64,000 bases of DNA from Massilia phyllostachyos. GTDB lineage: Bacteria > Pseudomonadota > Gammaproteobacteria > Burkholderiales > Burkholderiaceae_D. The notes beneath the pieces are model-generated. The model was not told the origin of the DNA, made no database searches, and saw only the letters and a list, made by a program, of their open reading frames with translations. This document shows, in pieces, positions 1-8,061 of this stretch (the first letter of the stretch is position 1; each line of letters starts with the position of its first letter). The position numbers and the translations under genes were made by a program. Location of the stretch: assembly GCF_021044825.1 (NCBI RefSeq), contig NZ_JAJNOC010000001.1:124001-188000 (forward strand). The letters are read 5' to 3'.

Positions 1-53
1 GCGTGGACGATGGGGGCGAGGAGGGATGCCAACAGCAGCAGGAGGATTCTCAT
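1..53 (-). CDS. N-terminus of a secreted protein (cut by left edge)
   Basis: Reading leftwards from the ATG at 53-51 gives [18 protein letters not shown], a textbook short Sec signal peptide: one Arg, a run of Leu, and a small-x-small cleavage site at VHA. The frame stays open to the window edge. Only 17 full codons are visible, so the mature protein is unknown. It lies on the same strand as the S46 peptidase but 300 bases downstream of it, beyond a terminator, so it probably has its own promoter in 54-150. The call as a real gene start rests on the signal-peptide pattern alone. Confidence 0.55.
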   Translation of the reverse strand, partial: MRILLLLLASLLAPIVH

Positions 54-148
54 GTGCGGCCTCGTGAAGTGATGAGGAAGCATAGCGCAAGTACAAATCG
101 GGGTATGCGGAAGTCGTGTCGCCTCAATCACCCCGTCAGCAAAACAAC

Positions 149-277
149 GTCATGCGCGCCACTGGCGCCCATGACTTCCCGCGCAGGCGGGAATCCAAGT
201 TTCGACGAGAACCACATGATTCACACGAAGAAGCATCGGCACGAACTTGGGTCCCGGCCTTCGCCGGGACGACGGTT
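149..277. repeat. Dispersed palindromic repeat, family A, copy 1
   Basis: This sits in the 307-base gap 54-360. A left unit (149-202) has a GTCATG..CATGAC palindrome followed by a CCCGC..GCGGG hairpin and ATCCAAGTTT. A right unit (243-277) has GAACTTGGGT and a CCCGG..CCGGG hairpin in inverted orientation. The same module recurs at 13154-13284, 48876-49018 and 51382-51514, with a compact form at 57738-57786. No reading frame with coding character was seen. I recognise nothing else in 54-148 or 203-242. Confidence 0.8.
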
Positions 278-294
278 GTGGGGCTAGCTAGAAT

Positions 295-326
295 AAAAAA
301 GCCACGCAACCTTGCGGCGGCGTGGC
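295..326 (-). terminator. Rho-independent terminator of the S46 peptidase gene
   Basis: On the minus strand a GCCACGC/GCGTGGC stem (320-326 with 301-307) is followed by six T. It begins 34 bases past the stop codon of the peptidase gene. Confidence 0.8.
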
Positions 327-360
327 TTCTCGCATGGCGCCTTGCGGCGCCACCGAACGC

Positions 361-2520
361 TTACTGCACGTTCATCTCTTTCAGCAGATTATCCGCCTTG
401 TCCACGTGCTTCATGTTCCACAGGATGTAGCGCACGTCGACCTGGATGTCGCGGGTCATGGCCTTGTTGAAGTCCCAGTCCGAGATGATCGAATCCAGGG
501 TGCCGTCGAAGGCCAGGCCGATCAGTTCGGCCTTCGAGTTCAGCGCCGCCGAACCCGAGTTGCCGCCGGTGATGTCCAGGGTCGCCAGGTAGTTGACCGG
601 CACGGTCTTCAGCTTCGGATCGACGTACTTGCCGAAGTCCTTGGCCTTGATCGCGGCCAGCTGGGCTTGCGGCGCGTTGAACTCGCCTTCGCCGGTGTGC
701 TTGGCCACCACGCCCTTGATGGTCGTGAAAGCGGTCCAGCCCTCGGTGCCGTCGGCGCCGACGTCACGGCCGGCGATCTTGCCGAAGGTTACGCGCAGGG
801 TGCCGTTGGCGTCAGGGTAGACGGCCTGGCCCTTGCTGTTCATGTAGGCAATTTTCGCCTTCATGTAGTTGCCGTAGGCTTGCTGGATCTTGCCTGCCAG
901 TTCCTCTTCCTGGGCTTCTTCGCGCATAGACGCGTCGTACATCGCGACGGCGGCCTTGATGAAGCTGTCGTTCGAGGCCTTGAAGTCGGCCGGCGATTTG
1001 CTCAGCCAGGCGGTGCGCTCTTCCTTGTTGGCCAGCTTGGAGCCCGCGTAGATGCGGTCCAGCGCGGCCTTCAGCTCGGCTTCGCTCATGCCGGCGCGGA
1101 TGCCGAGGGCAGCGTCGAAGGCGGCGTCATGCTCGTTCGCAGGCTGGGCGTTGTACTTGGTCAGGAAGTGCAGCACCAGCGCCTTGTCGACCTTCTCGTC
1201 GTAGGTGCGGTCCTGGCCGGCCACGATCGAGTTCCAGCGCGCGGTGTCGCGTTCCTGGAAGCCGGTCTTGCGCTCGGCGTCCGGCTTGGTGCGCTCGTTG
1301 GCCAGGCGGTACAGCGAACGGGCCGAGGACAGGAACTTCGGCTGGGCGTAGCCCAGGTAGAAGCTCTTCTTGGCGCCGGCGTCGCGCTCGGCGATCAGTT
1401 TCTCGGCGGTCTCGATGTCGGCGGCGTACTGCGCCTTGCGGGCCGGGGTCGCGTTCACCCATGCCTTCAGGGCATTGTGCTCGGCGGTCTTGCGCTGCAG
1501 GAAGTCGCTGTTCTCGTAGGAGGTCAGCATGCCCTTGCGGTTCTTGTAGTAGTTGTTCACGCCCGCGATCTGGCCTGCGTACTTCAGCTTGGCGGCCGGG
1601 TCGTTCTTGGTCTCGCGGTCGATGATTGCCAGGGTCTCGCCCGATGCCTGCACGAAGGCCGGGTAGTTCCAGTCGAAGGTCGACGCCACTTCCGACGGCA
1701 GGCGGTGGCGGTTGGTGCGGCCCGGATAGCCCAGCACCATGACGAAGTCGCCCTCTTTGGAACCTTCGGTGGCGATCTTCAGGTGGTGCTTCGGCTGGTA
1801 AGGCACGTTGTCCTTCGAGAACTCGGCGGCCTTGCCGTCCTTGCTCACGTAGGCGCGGTAGAAGCCGTAGTCGCCGGTGTGGCGCGGCCACATCCAGTTG
1901 TCGGTGTCGCCGCCGAACTTGCCGACGCCGGCCGGCGGTGCGTGCACCAGGCGCACGTCACGGATTTCGAGCTGTTTCAGGCGGTAGAACTCCAGGCCGC
2001 CGTAGTAGCTGGCCACGGTGCAGCGGTAGCCGGCGTCCTTCTCGCATTCCGACACCAGTTTCTTCTGATTCTTTTCGATGGCGTCGATGCGGGCCTTGCC
2101 GCTCAGCTTGGCGACTTCTGGGGTGATGATCTGGTTGGTGACGTTCGCGACTTCCTCGGTCACGTAGACGCGGCTGCCCGGGGCGGCCGGCAGTTCCTCG
2201 CCGAAGGACTTGGCCAGGAAGCCGTTGGCCAGCAGGTCGCGTTCCGGGGTCGAATTGACGGCAACACTGTTGTACACGCAGTGGTGGTTGGTGATGACCA
2301 GGCCCTGCGGCGATACGAAGGAGGCCGAGCAGCCGCCCAGGCTCACGATCGCGCCCATCGGGAATTCGGTCAGCTTGGTCAGGGAAGCCGGGTCGAGCTT
2401 GAGGCCGGCGGCTTTCAGTTGCTTGGCTACTTGTGGCAGCTGCTGCGGCATCCACATGCCTTCGTCCGCTTGTGCGGCGAAGCTGGTCAGGATGGCCAGC
2501 GAGAGGAGAGTCTTTTTCAT
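361..2520 (-). CDS. S46 family serine dipeptidyl-peptidase, DPP7-like
   Basis: This secreted serine peptidase removes dipeptides from peptide N-termini in the periplasm. The 719-residue protein has a Sec signal peptide ending at AAQA (residues 1-18). The catalytic His lies in TNHHC (H79/H80), and the nucleophile S655 in GGNSGSAAL. Known S46 enzymes use Gly at position 673 in DPP7 (hydrophobic P1) and Arg in DPP11 (Asp/Glu P1). Here the equivalent residue is G673 in the sequence LAFDGT, which points to DPP7-type specificity by inference. Length is normal for the family (about 700-720). The gene stands alone: a terminator follows it, and 133 bases separate its start from the neighbouring cardiolipin synthase gene. 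Family assignment is firm; substrate preference is inferred from one residue. Confidence 0.93.
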   Translation of the reverse strand: MKKTLLSLAILTSFAAQADEGMWMPQQLPQVAKQLKAAGLKLDPASLTKLTEFPMGAIVSLGGCSASFVSPQGLVITNHHCVYNSVAVNSTPERDLLANGFLAKSFGEELPAAPGSRVYVTEEVANVTNQIITPEVAKLSGKARIDAIEKNQKKLVSECEKDAGYRCTVASYYGGLEFYRLKQLEIRDVRLVHAPPAGVGKFGGDTDNWMWPRHTGDYGFYRAYVSKDGKAAEFSKDNVPYQPKHHLKIATEGSKEGDFVMVLGYPGRTNRHRLPSEVASTFDWNYPAFVQASGETLAIIDRETKNDPAAKLKYAGQIAGVNNYYKNRKGMLTSYENSDFLQRKTAEHNALKAWVNATPARKAQYAADIETAEKLIAERDAGAKKSFYLGYAQPKFLSSARSLYRLANERTKPDAERKTGFQERDTARWNSIVAGQDRTYDEKVDKALVLHFLTKYNAQPANEHDAAFDAALGIRAGMSEAELKAALDRIYAGSKLANKEERTAWLSKSPADFKASNDSFIKAAVAMYDASMREEAQEEELAGKIQQAYGNYMKAKIAYMNSKGQAVYPDANGTLRVTFGKIAGRDVGADGTEGWTAFTTIKGVVAKHTGEGEFNAPQAQLAAIKAKDFGKYVDPKLKTVPVNYLATLDITGGNSGSAALNSKAELIGLAFDGTLDSIISDWDFNKAMTRDIQVDVRYILWNMKHVDKADNLLKEMNVQ

Positions 2521-2653
2521 TCGCGTCTGTCTTTATGGGAAAGGGAACTCATGGGCTTTCAAGAGCATCCGAGAGTATCCGTAATCCTGATAGGCATCGT
2601 CAACCAATATTTCGCCCGGACAAACCGCGTATTTTCCGCAAGGGAACTGATCT

Positions 2654-3943
2654 TTACAGCTGTTCACCAACCAGCGAGGCGACGCTGGTCGTGAAGCGCT
2701 GCCACAGCGGCCGTTCGCGGAATTCCGCCTTCGTCACCGGGTTGGCATGCTTCCAGTCGTCCTCGAAGATGGCGGCCTGCTCGCGCGCGAAGGCCGGGTC
2801 GAGGACGTTCAGGTTGGCTTCGTCGTTGATGCTGAACGAGCGGTTGTCGAAGTTGGTCGAGCCCACCGATACCAGCAGCTCGTCGACGATCAGCGCCTTC
2901 ACGTGGTACATGGTTGGCTGGTACTCGGCCAGCTTGACGCCGGCGGCCAGCAACTCGCCCCAGCGTTCGCGCGAGGCGGCTTTCACCAGGTCGGAATCGA
3001 TGTACTTGCCCGGCATCAGGATGCGCACGCGCACGCCGCGCCGCGCCGCTTCCATCAGGGTGCGGATGGTGAGGTCGTCCGGCACGAAGTAGGCGGCCGA
3101 CAGGTCGATGGTCTTCCTCGCCGCGGTGATCGCCATCAGGTACATCAGGTGCATCGACTCGCTGCCGCCGGTCGGCGAACTCGAGAACATCTGGGCCGGC
3201 ATGTCGCCGACGGGCGCCAGGGCCGGGAAATAGTCCGGGCCGTCGAGCACGGTGCCGGTGGCCTTCAGCCAGTTGTCGTTGAACACGGCCTGGATCTGGC
3301 CCACCACCGGGCCCTCGATGCGGAAATGGGTGTCGCGCCAGTGGTCCTTGTCCTGGGCGTTGCCGCGCCACTGGTCGGCGATGCCGACGCCGCCGGTGAA
3401 GCCGACCTTGCCGTCGATCACCAGGAGCTTGCGGTGGGTGCGGTTGTTCAGGCGCGCCAGTTTCCACCAGACCGGCTTGTGGTAGCGCTGCACTTCGACG
3501 CCGGCCTGCCTCATCGCGTCGATCTGCTTCAGGTCCATCTTCATGCTGCCCATGAAGTCGAGCAGGACGTGCACTTTCACCCCGGCGCGGGCGCGCTCCA
3601 TCAGGGCGTCGGCGAATTCCTGGCCGATCGATTCGGACCAGTAGATATAGGTTTCGAAGGTGACCGTCTTCTGCGCGGAGCGGATCGCGTCCAGCATGGC
3701 GGGGAAGATCTGGTCGCCGTTGAGCAGGACCTCGACCTTGTTGCCTTCGAGAATGGGCGGGCCGAGCAGGACGCCGAGCGAGCGGCGGAATTGCGGGTCG
3801 TTGCTGTCGTAGAGCCGGCTGAGCCGGGTCTCGATCTGCTTCTCGTTCGGTGCGAAGTTGAGCAGGAGGATGCCGCCGATCAGCGTGAGGGCGGCAGTGA
3901 CCAGGACGGTCCAGAAACGTTTCGGTGTGACGTGACGGCGCAT
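2654..3943 (-). CDS. Cardiolipin synthase / phospholipase D family protein
   Basis: The 429-residue protein is a two-HKD phospholipase D family enzyme, most likely a cardiolipin synthase that condenses phosphatidylglycerol (or PG with PE) at the inner membrane. A single N-terminal membrane segment (about residues 9-29) anchors it. The first catalytic motif is THRKLLVID near residue 168, followed by GFTGGVGI. The second is YHVKALIVD near residue 346, followed by GSTNFDNRSF, so both active-site halves are intact. One transmembrane segment and the length of about 430 fit ClsB/ClsC-like enzymes better than ClsA, which has two N-terminal segments. The gene is preceded by the terminator of the YeaQ gene, so it is probably its own transcription unit. 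Confidence 0.88.
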   Translation of the reverse strand: MRRHVTPKRFWTVLVTAALTLIGGILLLNFAPNEKQIETRLSRLYDSNDPQFRRSLGVLLGPPILEGNKVEVLLNGDQIFPAMLDAIRSAQKTVTFETYIYWSESIGQEFADALMERARAGVKVHVLLDFMGSMKMDLKQIDAMRQAGVEVQRYHKPVWWKLARLNNRTHRKLLVIDGKVGFTGGVGIADQWRGNAQDKDHWRDTHFRIEGPVVGQIQAVFNDNWLKATGTVLDGPDYFPALAPVGDMPAQMFSSSPTGGSESMHLMYLMAITAARKTIDLSAAYFVPDDLTIRTLMEAARRGVRVRILMPGKYIDSDLVKAASRERWGELLAAGVKLAEYQPTMYHVKALIVDELLVSVGSTNFDNRSFSINDEANLNVLDPAFAREQAAIFEDDWKHANPVTKAEFRERPLWQRFTTSVASLVGEQL

Positions 3944-3955
3944 GAGCTTGAAAGC

Positions 3956-3987
3956 AAAAAAAAACCAACGCGCGAGGCGTTGGTTTT
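3956..3987 (-). terminator. Rho-independent terminator after the YeaQ/YmgE gene
   Basis: An 11-bp perfect stem (3961-3971 with 3977-3987, core CCAACGC/GCGTTGG) is flanked by a long A tract that reads as T on the minus strand. It lies just past the stop of the gene at 4010-4279 and just before the cardiolipin synthase start. Confidence 0.85.
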
Positions 3988-4009
3988 CAGGTGTGGCTTG
4001 CCACTGCGA

Positions 4010-4279
4010 TTAGCGAACGCGGCCGCGGCGCAGCAGGTTCACGATTGCCAGCAGGATGACGGCGCCCAGGAACGAAACCAGCAGCGAAGAAACGCTGAAG
4101 TCGTCCGAGTTGATGGTGCCGGTGCCGAACAGCGGCGACAGCAGCCAGCCGCCCAGGAAGGCGCCGACGATACCAACCACGACATTGAGAATCATGCCTT
4201 GTTCTGCGTCGGTTTTCATGACCATGCTGGCGAGCCAGCCCAGAATGCCACCGACAACGATCCAAATGATGAACAACAT
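4010..4279 (-). CDS. GlsB/YeaQ/YmgE family stress-response membrane protein
   Basis: This 89-residue inner-membrane protein is of the transglycosylase-associated (YeaQ/YmgE, GlsB) family, small stress-induced proteins of unknown biochemical role. It starts MLFIIWIVVGGILGWLAS and has three hydrophobic segments, with glycine-rich turns (GIVGAFLGGWLLSP) and a basic C-terminus (RRGRVR). The ATG at 4279 is chosen because a perfect AGGAGG lies seven bases upstream. An in-frame ATG further upstream (4390) has no such site and would add a non-hydrophobic leader. The gene is divergent from the glycine-zipper protein gene at 4562, also a stress-type protein, with 282 bases of shared upstream region. 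Confidence 0.9.
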   Translation of the reverse strand: MLFIIWIVVGGILGWLASMVMKTDAEQGMILNVVVGIVGAFLGGWLLSPLFGTGTINSDDFSVSSLLVSFLGAVILLAIVNLLRRGRVR

Positions 4280-4561
4280 GGTGTACCTCCTAGAAAAATA
4301 GAAAACATACCCCCAGGCCAGTGAGTGCAGTGATTGCCGTGGCCATGGAGAAAAGTCTAGAGACCCATCCCCTTCAGGTCGGTGCGGCAACGAACGTTAG
4401 ACGGCGAATCGCAAGGCCCGTTCTGGCGCTGGCCGGATTTCGGGTCAAGAGTGCGTCAGCGAACAGAAGAGACATGGGGCCGGGAATAAGGTTGAAAAAC
4501 TAGTTTCCCGATTACCGATTAGCGACTACGTGCACCACTGAACCTACTGAAAGGATTCGTT

Positions 4562-6073
4562 ATGAGCAGCTACGACAGCACCGGCAACAATAACCAGAAC
4601 TCCCGCATGGTCACCGGCCTGTTCCCGGACCGCGCCAGCGCCGAACGCGCCTATAGCTCCATCTCCGACCGTGGCTACGGCAAGGACGACGTCAACCTCC
4701 TGATGTCCGATTCCACCCGCACCACCCACTTCGCCGACACCGACACCGAACTGGGCAGCAAGGCCGCCGAAGGTGCGGGCATCGGCGCCGGCATCGGCGG
4801 CACCATCGGCGCCGTGCTGGCCGGCATCGCCGCCGTTGGCACTACCCTGGTGCTGCCGGGCCTGGGCGTGGTCGTGGCCGGCCCGTTGGCAGCGGCCCTG
4901 GCCGGCGCGGGCGCGGGCGGCATCACCGGTGGCCTGATCGGCGCGCTGATCGGCGCCGGCATCCCGGAAGAACGCGCCAAGCACTATGAAGAAGGCATCA
5001 AGGGCGGCGGCATCGTGATGGGCGTGCACGCCCGTTCCGACGAAGACGCGCGCCACATCGAACAATCGTGGACCGACAACGGTGGCACCCACATCATCGG
5101 CACCGGCGTCGGCGCCCTCGGCGGCGCTGCCGCCGGCGCGGCCATCGGCTCGGCCGCCGGTCCGATCGGCACCGTGGCCGGCGCCGCCATCGGCGCGGTC
5201 ACCGGCGGCATGGCCGGCAAGGGCGTGGGCGAAGTCGTGAATCCGAAGGCCGGCGACGACCTGTCGGAACACTATCTGGCCAAGGGCGTGGGTTCCAGCT
5301 CCGGCGCAGCGGTGGGCGCGATCGTCGGCGCGGCCGGCGGCCCGATCGGCATGGCGGCGGGCGCCGTCGTCGGCGGCCTGGCGGGCGGCGCGGCCGGCCG
5401 CGGCGCGGGCGAAGTGGTGAACCCGAAAGCGACCGACGACCTGAACGACCATAACCTGGCCCAGGGCGTGGGCGGCGCGGGCGGCGCGGCCGCCGGTGCG
5501 GTGGCCGGTTCGGTCGCCGGCCCGGTCGGCGCTGCGGCGGGCGCCGTGATCGGCGGCCTGGCCGGCGGCGCAGCCGGCAAGGGCACGGGCGAAGTCGTGA
5601 ACCCGAAACCGGGCGACGAACTGCGTGACCACCACCTCGGCACCGGCGTCGGCGCGGCCGGCGGCGCGGCGGTCGGCGGCGCGGTGCTGGGCGGCGCGGT
5701 CGGCGGCCCGATCGGCGCGGTGGCCGGCGCCGGCATCGGCGCGGCGGTCGGCGGCATGGCCGGCAAGGGCGTGGCCAAGATGGTCAACCCGCAGGAAGAA
5801 GACGCCCACTGGCGCAACCAGTACCAGACCCAGCCCTACTATACCCCGGGCTACACCTACGACGACTACGCACCGGCCTACGCGCTGGGCTACAACTCGG
5901 CAGGCCGCTATCCGGGCAACTACGACATGCACGAGAACGAGCTGTCGACCGAGTGGGAACGCACCAAGGGCAACTCGCGCCTGAGCTGGGACCAGGCCAA
6001 GCACGCTTCGCGCGCCGCATGGCATAAGGTCGAGCGCGCGATCCCGGGCGACTACGACCGCGACGGCCGCTAA
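4562..6073 (+). CDS. Glycine-zipper repeat protein with YflT-like N-terminus
   Basis: The 503-residue protein starts with a region resembling the general-stress YflT/17M-type domain (MVTGLFPDRASAERAYSSI), has a hydrophobic Gly/Ala block (about 80-135), and returns to a soluble segment at GIVMGVHARSDEDARHIEQ. Four tandem glycine-zipper units follow, each ending in (G)EVVNPK-xx-D-like sequence; the first three are exactly 60 codons and the fourth is 62. The C-terminal tail is Tyr-rich (PYYTPGYTYDDYAPAYALGY) and ends in SWDQAKHASRAAWHKVERA and GDYDRDGR. No signal peptide is present. Glycine zippers usually insert in or associate with membranes, so a role in envelope stress is plausible but unproven. 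RBS AAAGGAT lies close upstream. A strong terminator follows. Confidence 0.8.
   Translation: MSSYDSTGNNNQNSRMVTGLFPDRASAERAYSSISDRGYGKDDVNLLMSDSTRTTHFADTDTELGSKAAEGAGIGAGIGGTIGAVLAGIAAVGTTLVLPGLGVVVAGPLAAALAGAGAGGITGGLIGALIGAGIPEERAKHYEEGIKGGGIVMGVHARSDEDARHIEQSWTDNGGTHIIGTGVGALGGAAAGAAIGSAAGPIGTVAGAAIGAVTGGMAGKGVGEVVNPKAGDDLSEHYLAKGVGSSSGAAVGAIVGAAGGPIGMAAGAVVGGLAGGAAGRGAGEVVNPKATDDLNDHNLAQGVGGAGGAAAGAVAGSVAGPVGAAAGAVIGGLAGGAAGKGTGEVVNPKPGDELRDHHLGTGVGAAGGAAVGGAVLGGAVGGPIGAVAGAGIGAAVGGMAGKGVAKMVNPQEEDAHWRNQYQTQPYYTPGYTYDDYAPAYALGYNSAGRYPGNYDMHENELSTEWERTKGNSRLSWDQAKHASRAAWHKVERAIPGDYDRDGR
5093..5818 (+). repeat. Four in-frame 180-186 bp tandem repeats
   Basis: The marker codons for VNP occur at 5237, 5417, 5597 and 5783, giving spacings of 180, 180 and 186 bases. 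Each unit encodes GVG...GPIG..AGA.IG...GG.AGKG.GEVVNPK. The repeats are diverged at the DNA level, so they are old rather than a recent expansion. Confidence 0.85.
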
Positions 6074-6094
6074 TCCTTAGCGATCTTCAAGCGT

Positions 6095-6131
6095 AAAAAA
6101 GCCCCGGTGCCTGACGGTACCGGGGCTTTTT
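6095..6131. terminator. Bidirectional terminator between convergent genes
   Basis: An 11-bp stem GCCCCGGTGCC/GGTACCGGGGC (6101-6111 with 6116-6126, one G-U wobble) has a TGAC loop and A and T runs on both sides. It can terminate the glycine-zipper gene on plus and the YceI operon on minus. Confidence 0.9.
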
Positions 6132-6144
6132 CAATGGGGCTGGG

Positions 6145-6720
6145 TTACTGCTTGACCGCTTCGACCTGGATCGCCAGCTTCACTTCCGGCGAGAAGCGCG
6201 GCAGGCCGTAGTTGACGCCGAAGTCGCTGCGCTGGAAGGTGCCGGTCACGTCGGCGCCGCACACTTCACGCTTGAGCATCGGGTGGTCGATGCACTTGAA
6301 CTTGTTGATGGTCAGGGTCAGCGGCTTGGTCACGCCGTGCAGGGTCAGTTCGCCCTGGGCCGAGGTCGGGACGTCGCCGGTGAAGGTGATCGACTTCGAC
6401 TTGAAGGTGGCGGTCGGGAACTTGGCGGCGTCGAAGATGTCCGGGCTCTTCGCGTGCTCGTTCATCTTGTCGTGGCCGAAGTCGATGCTGTCGATGTGGA
6501 CGGTGATGTCGAGGGTGCCGGTCTTCTTCGCGCGGTCCAGGGTCACGGTGCCTTCGCTCTTGTTGAACTTGCCGCGCCAGACCGAGATGCCCATGTGGTC
6601 GGCCTCGAAGCTCGGGTAGGTGTGGCCCGGCTCGATCTTGTAGGTGTCGGCGGCGAAGGCGATGCCGGCGCCGAGGGTGCTGGAGGCGGCCAGGGCCAGG
6701 ATCAGGTGCTTGATTTTCAT
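6145..6720 (-). CDS. YceI family periplasmic protein (first paralogue)
   Basis: The 191-residue protein has a Sec signal peptide ending GIAFA (residues 1-23) and a YceI lipocalin-like beta-barrel domain ([20 protein letters not shown] to the C-terminus). Family members bind polyisoprenoids in a hydrophobic pocket, and some are base- or osmo-induced. The hallmark blocks [31 protein letters not shown] and [13 protein letters not shown] are present. It contains two extra cysteines (KCIDHP and EVCGAD) that could form a disulfide. It is the last gene of a three-gene minus-strand operon with a second YceI protein and a cytochrome b561, an association seen widely. The ligand is unknown. Confidence 0.92.
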   Translation of the reverse strand: MKIKHLILALAASSTLGAGIAFAADTYKIEPGHTYPSFEADHMGISVWRGKFNKSEGTVTLDRAKKTGTLDITVHIDSIDFGHDKMNEHAKSPDIFDAAKFPTATFKSKSITFTGDVPTSAQGELTLHGVTKPLTLTINKFKCIDHPMLKREVCGADVTGTFQRSDFGVNYGLPRFSPEVKLAIQVEAVKQ

Positions 6721-6747
6721 GTGGACTTTCCCTTGGGGTTGAAAGGT

Positions 6748-7299
6748 TTATTGGCCCGCGCTGACGCGGAACTTGATGACGACTTCATCGGCGACCATGC
6801 TCGTGTCCTTCCACTCGCCTTCGCCGATGTTGAAGGCCAGCCGCTTGATCGGCAGCGCGCCTTCGAAGACCTGCTTGCCGCCCTCGCTCTTGACGGCCAG
6901 CGGGAACGTTACCTGTGCGCTGCGGCCCTTGATGTTCAGGGTGCCGCTCACGTTCAGCTTGCCCGCGCCGGCCGGCGCGATGCTCGAGGACACGAAGGTC
7001 GCCTTCGGGAACTGGGCCGCATTGAACCAGTCCTTCTTGGTGACTTCCTTGTTGTAGTCCGGGTCGCCCAGGTCGAAGCTGGCGGTCGCGATTTCGACGC
7101 TGGCTTTCGAGGCGGCCGGCTTGGCCGCGTCGTAGTCGATCTGCGCCGTGAACTGCTTGAACCTGGCCTCGACCGGCACGCCCATCTGCTTGAAGGTGGC
7201 GGTGACGCTGCTCTTCGCCGGGTCGGTTTTCAGGACGGCGGCGCCGGCGAGGGCGCTGGCGAAGGCGGATGCCAGCAGCAGGCCTTGGATTGCTTTCAT
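6748..7299 (-). CDS. YceI family periplasmic protein (second paralogue)
   Basis: The 183-residue protein has a signal peptide (MKAIQGLLLASAFASALAGA) and a YceI barrel with the pattern PAKSSVTATFKQMGVPVEAR, ASFDLGDPDYNKEV and FPKATFVSSS. It diverges strongly from the neighbour at 6145 and lacks that protein's cysteines, so the two are probably not interchangeable. The start codon overlaps the stop of the cytochrome b561 gene (ATGA at 7299-7296), so translation is probably coupled. GGAGTTCCC precedes the start. Gap to the next YceI gene is 27 bases. Confidence 0.92.
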   Translation of the reverse strand: MKAIQGLLLASAFASALAGAAVLKTDPAKSSVTATFKQMGVPVEARFKQFTAQIDYDAAKPAASKASVEIATASFDLGDPDYNKEVTKKDWFNAAQFPKATFVSSSIAPAGAGKLNVSGTLNIKGRSAQVTFPLAVKSEGGKQVFEGALPIKRLAFNIGEGEWKDTSMVADEVVIKFRVSAGQ

Positions 7300-7856
7300 G
7301 GGAACTCCTTGGGGGTGGAATCGAGACGCAGGCCGGGCAGCATGCGCGCCATCACGCCGTCGCGGTCGACGAACAGGTGCTTGAGCGCGGCCGCCACGTG
7401 CAGGGCGACCAGCGCCGCCAGCAGCATGTTGAGCCAGTAATGGGCATCCTTCAGCACGGCTTTCAGCTCGGGGTTGGGGCCGATGAGCACCGGCAGTTCG
7501 ACCACGCCGAACCAGACGATCGGGTAGCCCGTCGCCAGACTGTAGAAATAGCCGGACAGCGGCACCGCGAACATCAGGATGTACAGCAGCCAGTGCAAGC
7601 CGTGGGAGGCGCCGCGCTGCCAGGCCGGCATCTCGTCGGCATAGGCGGGCGGATGCCGGAACAGGCGCCACAGCAGGCGCAGCGCGGCCAGCAGCAGGAC
7701 CGTGACGCCGGCCCATTTGTGCCAGTTGAAGTACTTCAGCTTGGTCGGTGTGATCCCCGGGATATCCGTCATCACCAGGCCGAGCGTGAAGGTGCCGACG
7801 ATCAGCAGGGCGATCAGCCAGTGCAGGACGATGGCCGTGGTGGTGTAGCGATGCAT
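7296..7856 (-). CDS. Cytochrome b561 family di-heme membrane protein
   Basis: The 186-residue inner-membrane protein has four hydrophobic helices and the conserved histidines of the bacterial cytochrome b561 family: VLHWLIAL (H12), NWHKWAGV, HGLHWLLY, DAHYWLN and ALHVAAALKHLF. Members such as CybB exchange electrons between quinol and periplasmic partners or oxygen species. It is the first gene of the operon with two YceI proteins; some genomes fuse b561 and YceI, which suggests a shared redox or isoprenoid-quinone role (inference). GGAGGA lies upstream of the ATG. Confidence 0.92.
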   Translation of the reverse strand: MHRYTTTAIVLHWLIALLIVGTFTLGLVMTDIPGITPTKLKYFNWHKWAGVTVLLLAALRLLWRLFRHPPAYADEMPAWQRGASHGLHWLLYILMFAVPLSGYFYSLATGYPIVWFGVVELPVLIGPNPELKAVLKDAHYWLNMLLAALVALHVAAALKHLFVDRDGVMARMLPGLRLDSTPKEFP

Positions 7857-7996
7857 AGTTATCCCGGAGGAAAGTCGTACGAATTAGAACTAACTATAGC
7901 AAAGTTCCGGCTGTATTGCTGATGACGGGAATTTTTGGCTTCGTACACTAGCACGGAATGAAAAGCGTGCACAGCCATTGCCGCTGGAATGTAAAA

Positions 7997-8034
7997 TCCG
8001 CCAACAGAACCGTTTATCAAAATATATTGGCGGA
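7997..8034. promoter_or_regulatory. Inverted repeat in the TonB-receptor leader
   Basis: TCCGCCAA (7997-8004) and TTGGCGGA (8027-8034) form perfect 8-bp arms around an AT-rich 22-base centre, 27 bases before the receptor ATG. It could be an operator or a leader hairpin. It does not resemble a Fur box. Confidence 0.4.
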
Positions 8035-8061
8035 CACATCCGCTGCCATGGAGCAGGATTG

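Noticed and set aside
149-277. CRISPR-like or tandem array
   Set aside because: The palindromes are paired and dispersed, not regularly spaced with unique spacers; no cas genes.
322-2694. A 790-codon plus-strand frame opposite the S46 peptidase
   Set aside because: Low-complexity Val/Ala/Leu/Gly product; the minus strand encodes an intact peptidase with signal peptide and catalytic residues.
4544-6025. A 493-codon minus-strand frame opposite the glycine-zipper gene
   Set aside because: His/Ala/Gly/Arg-rich shadow created by the GGC-rich repeats; no start context.
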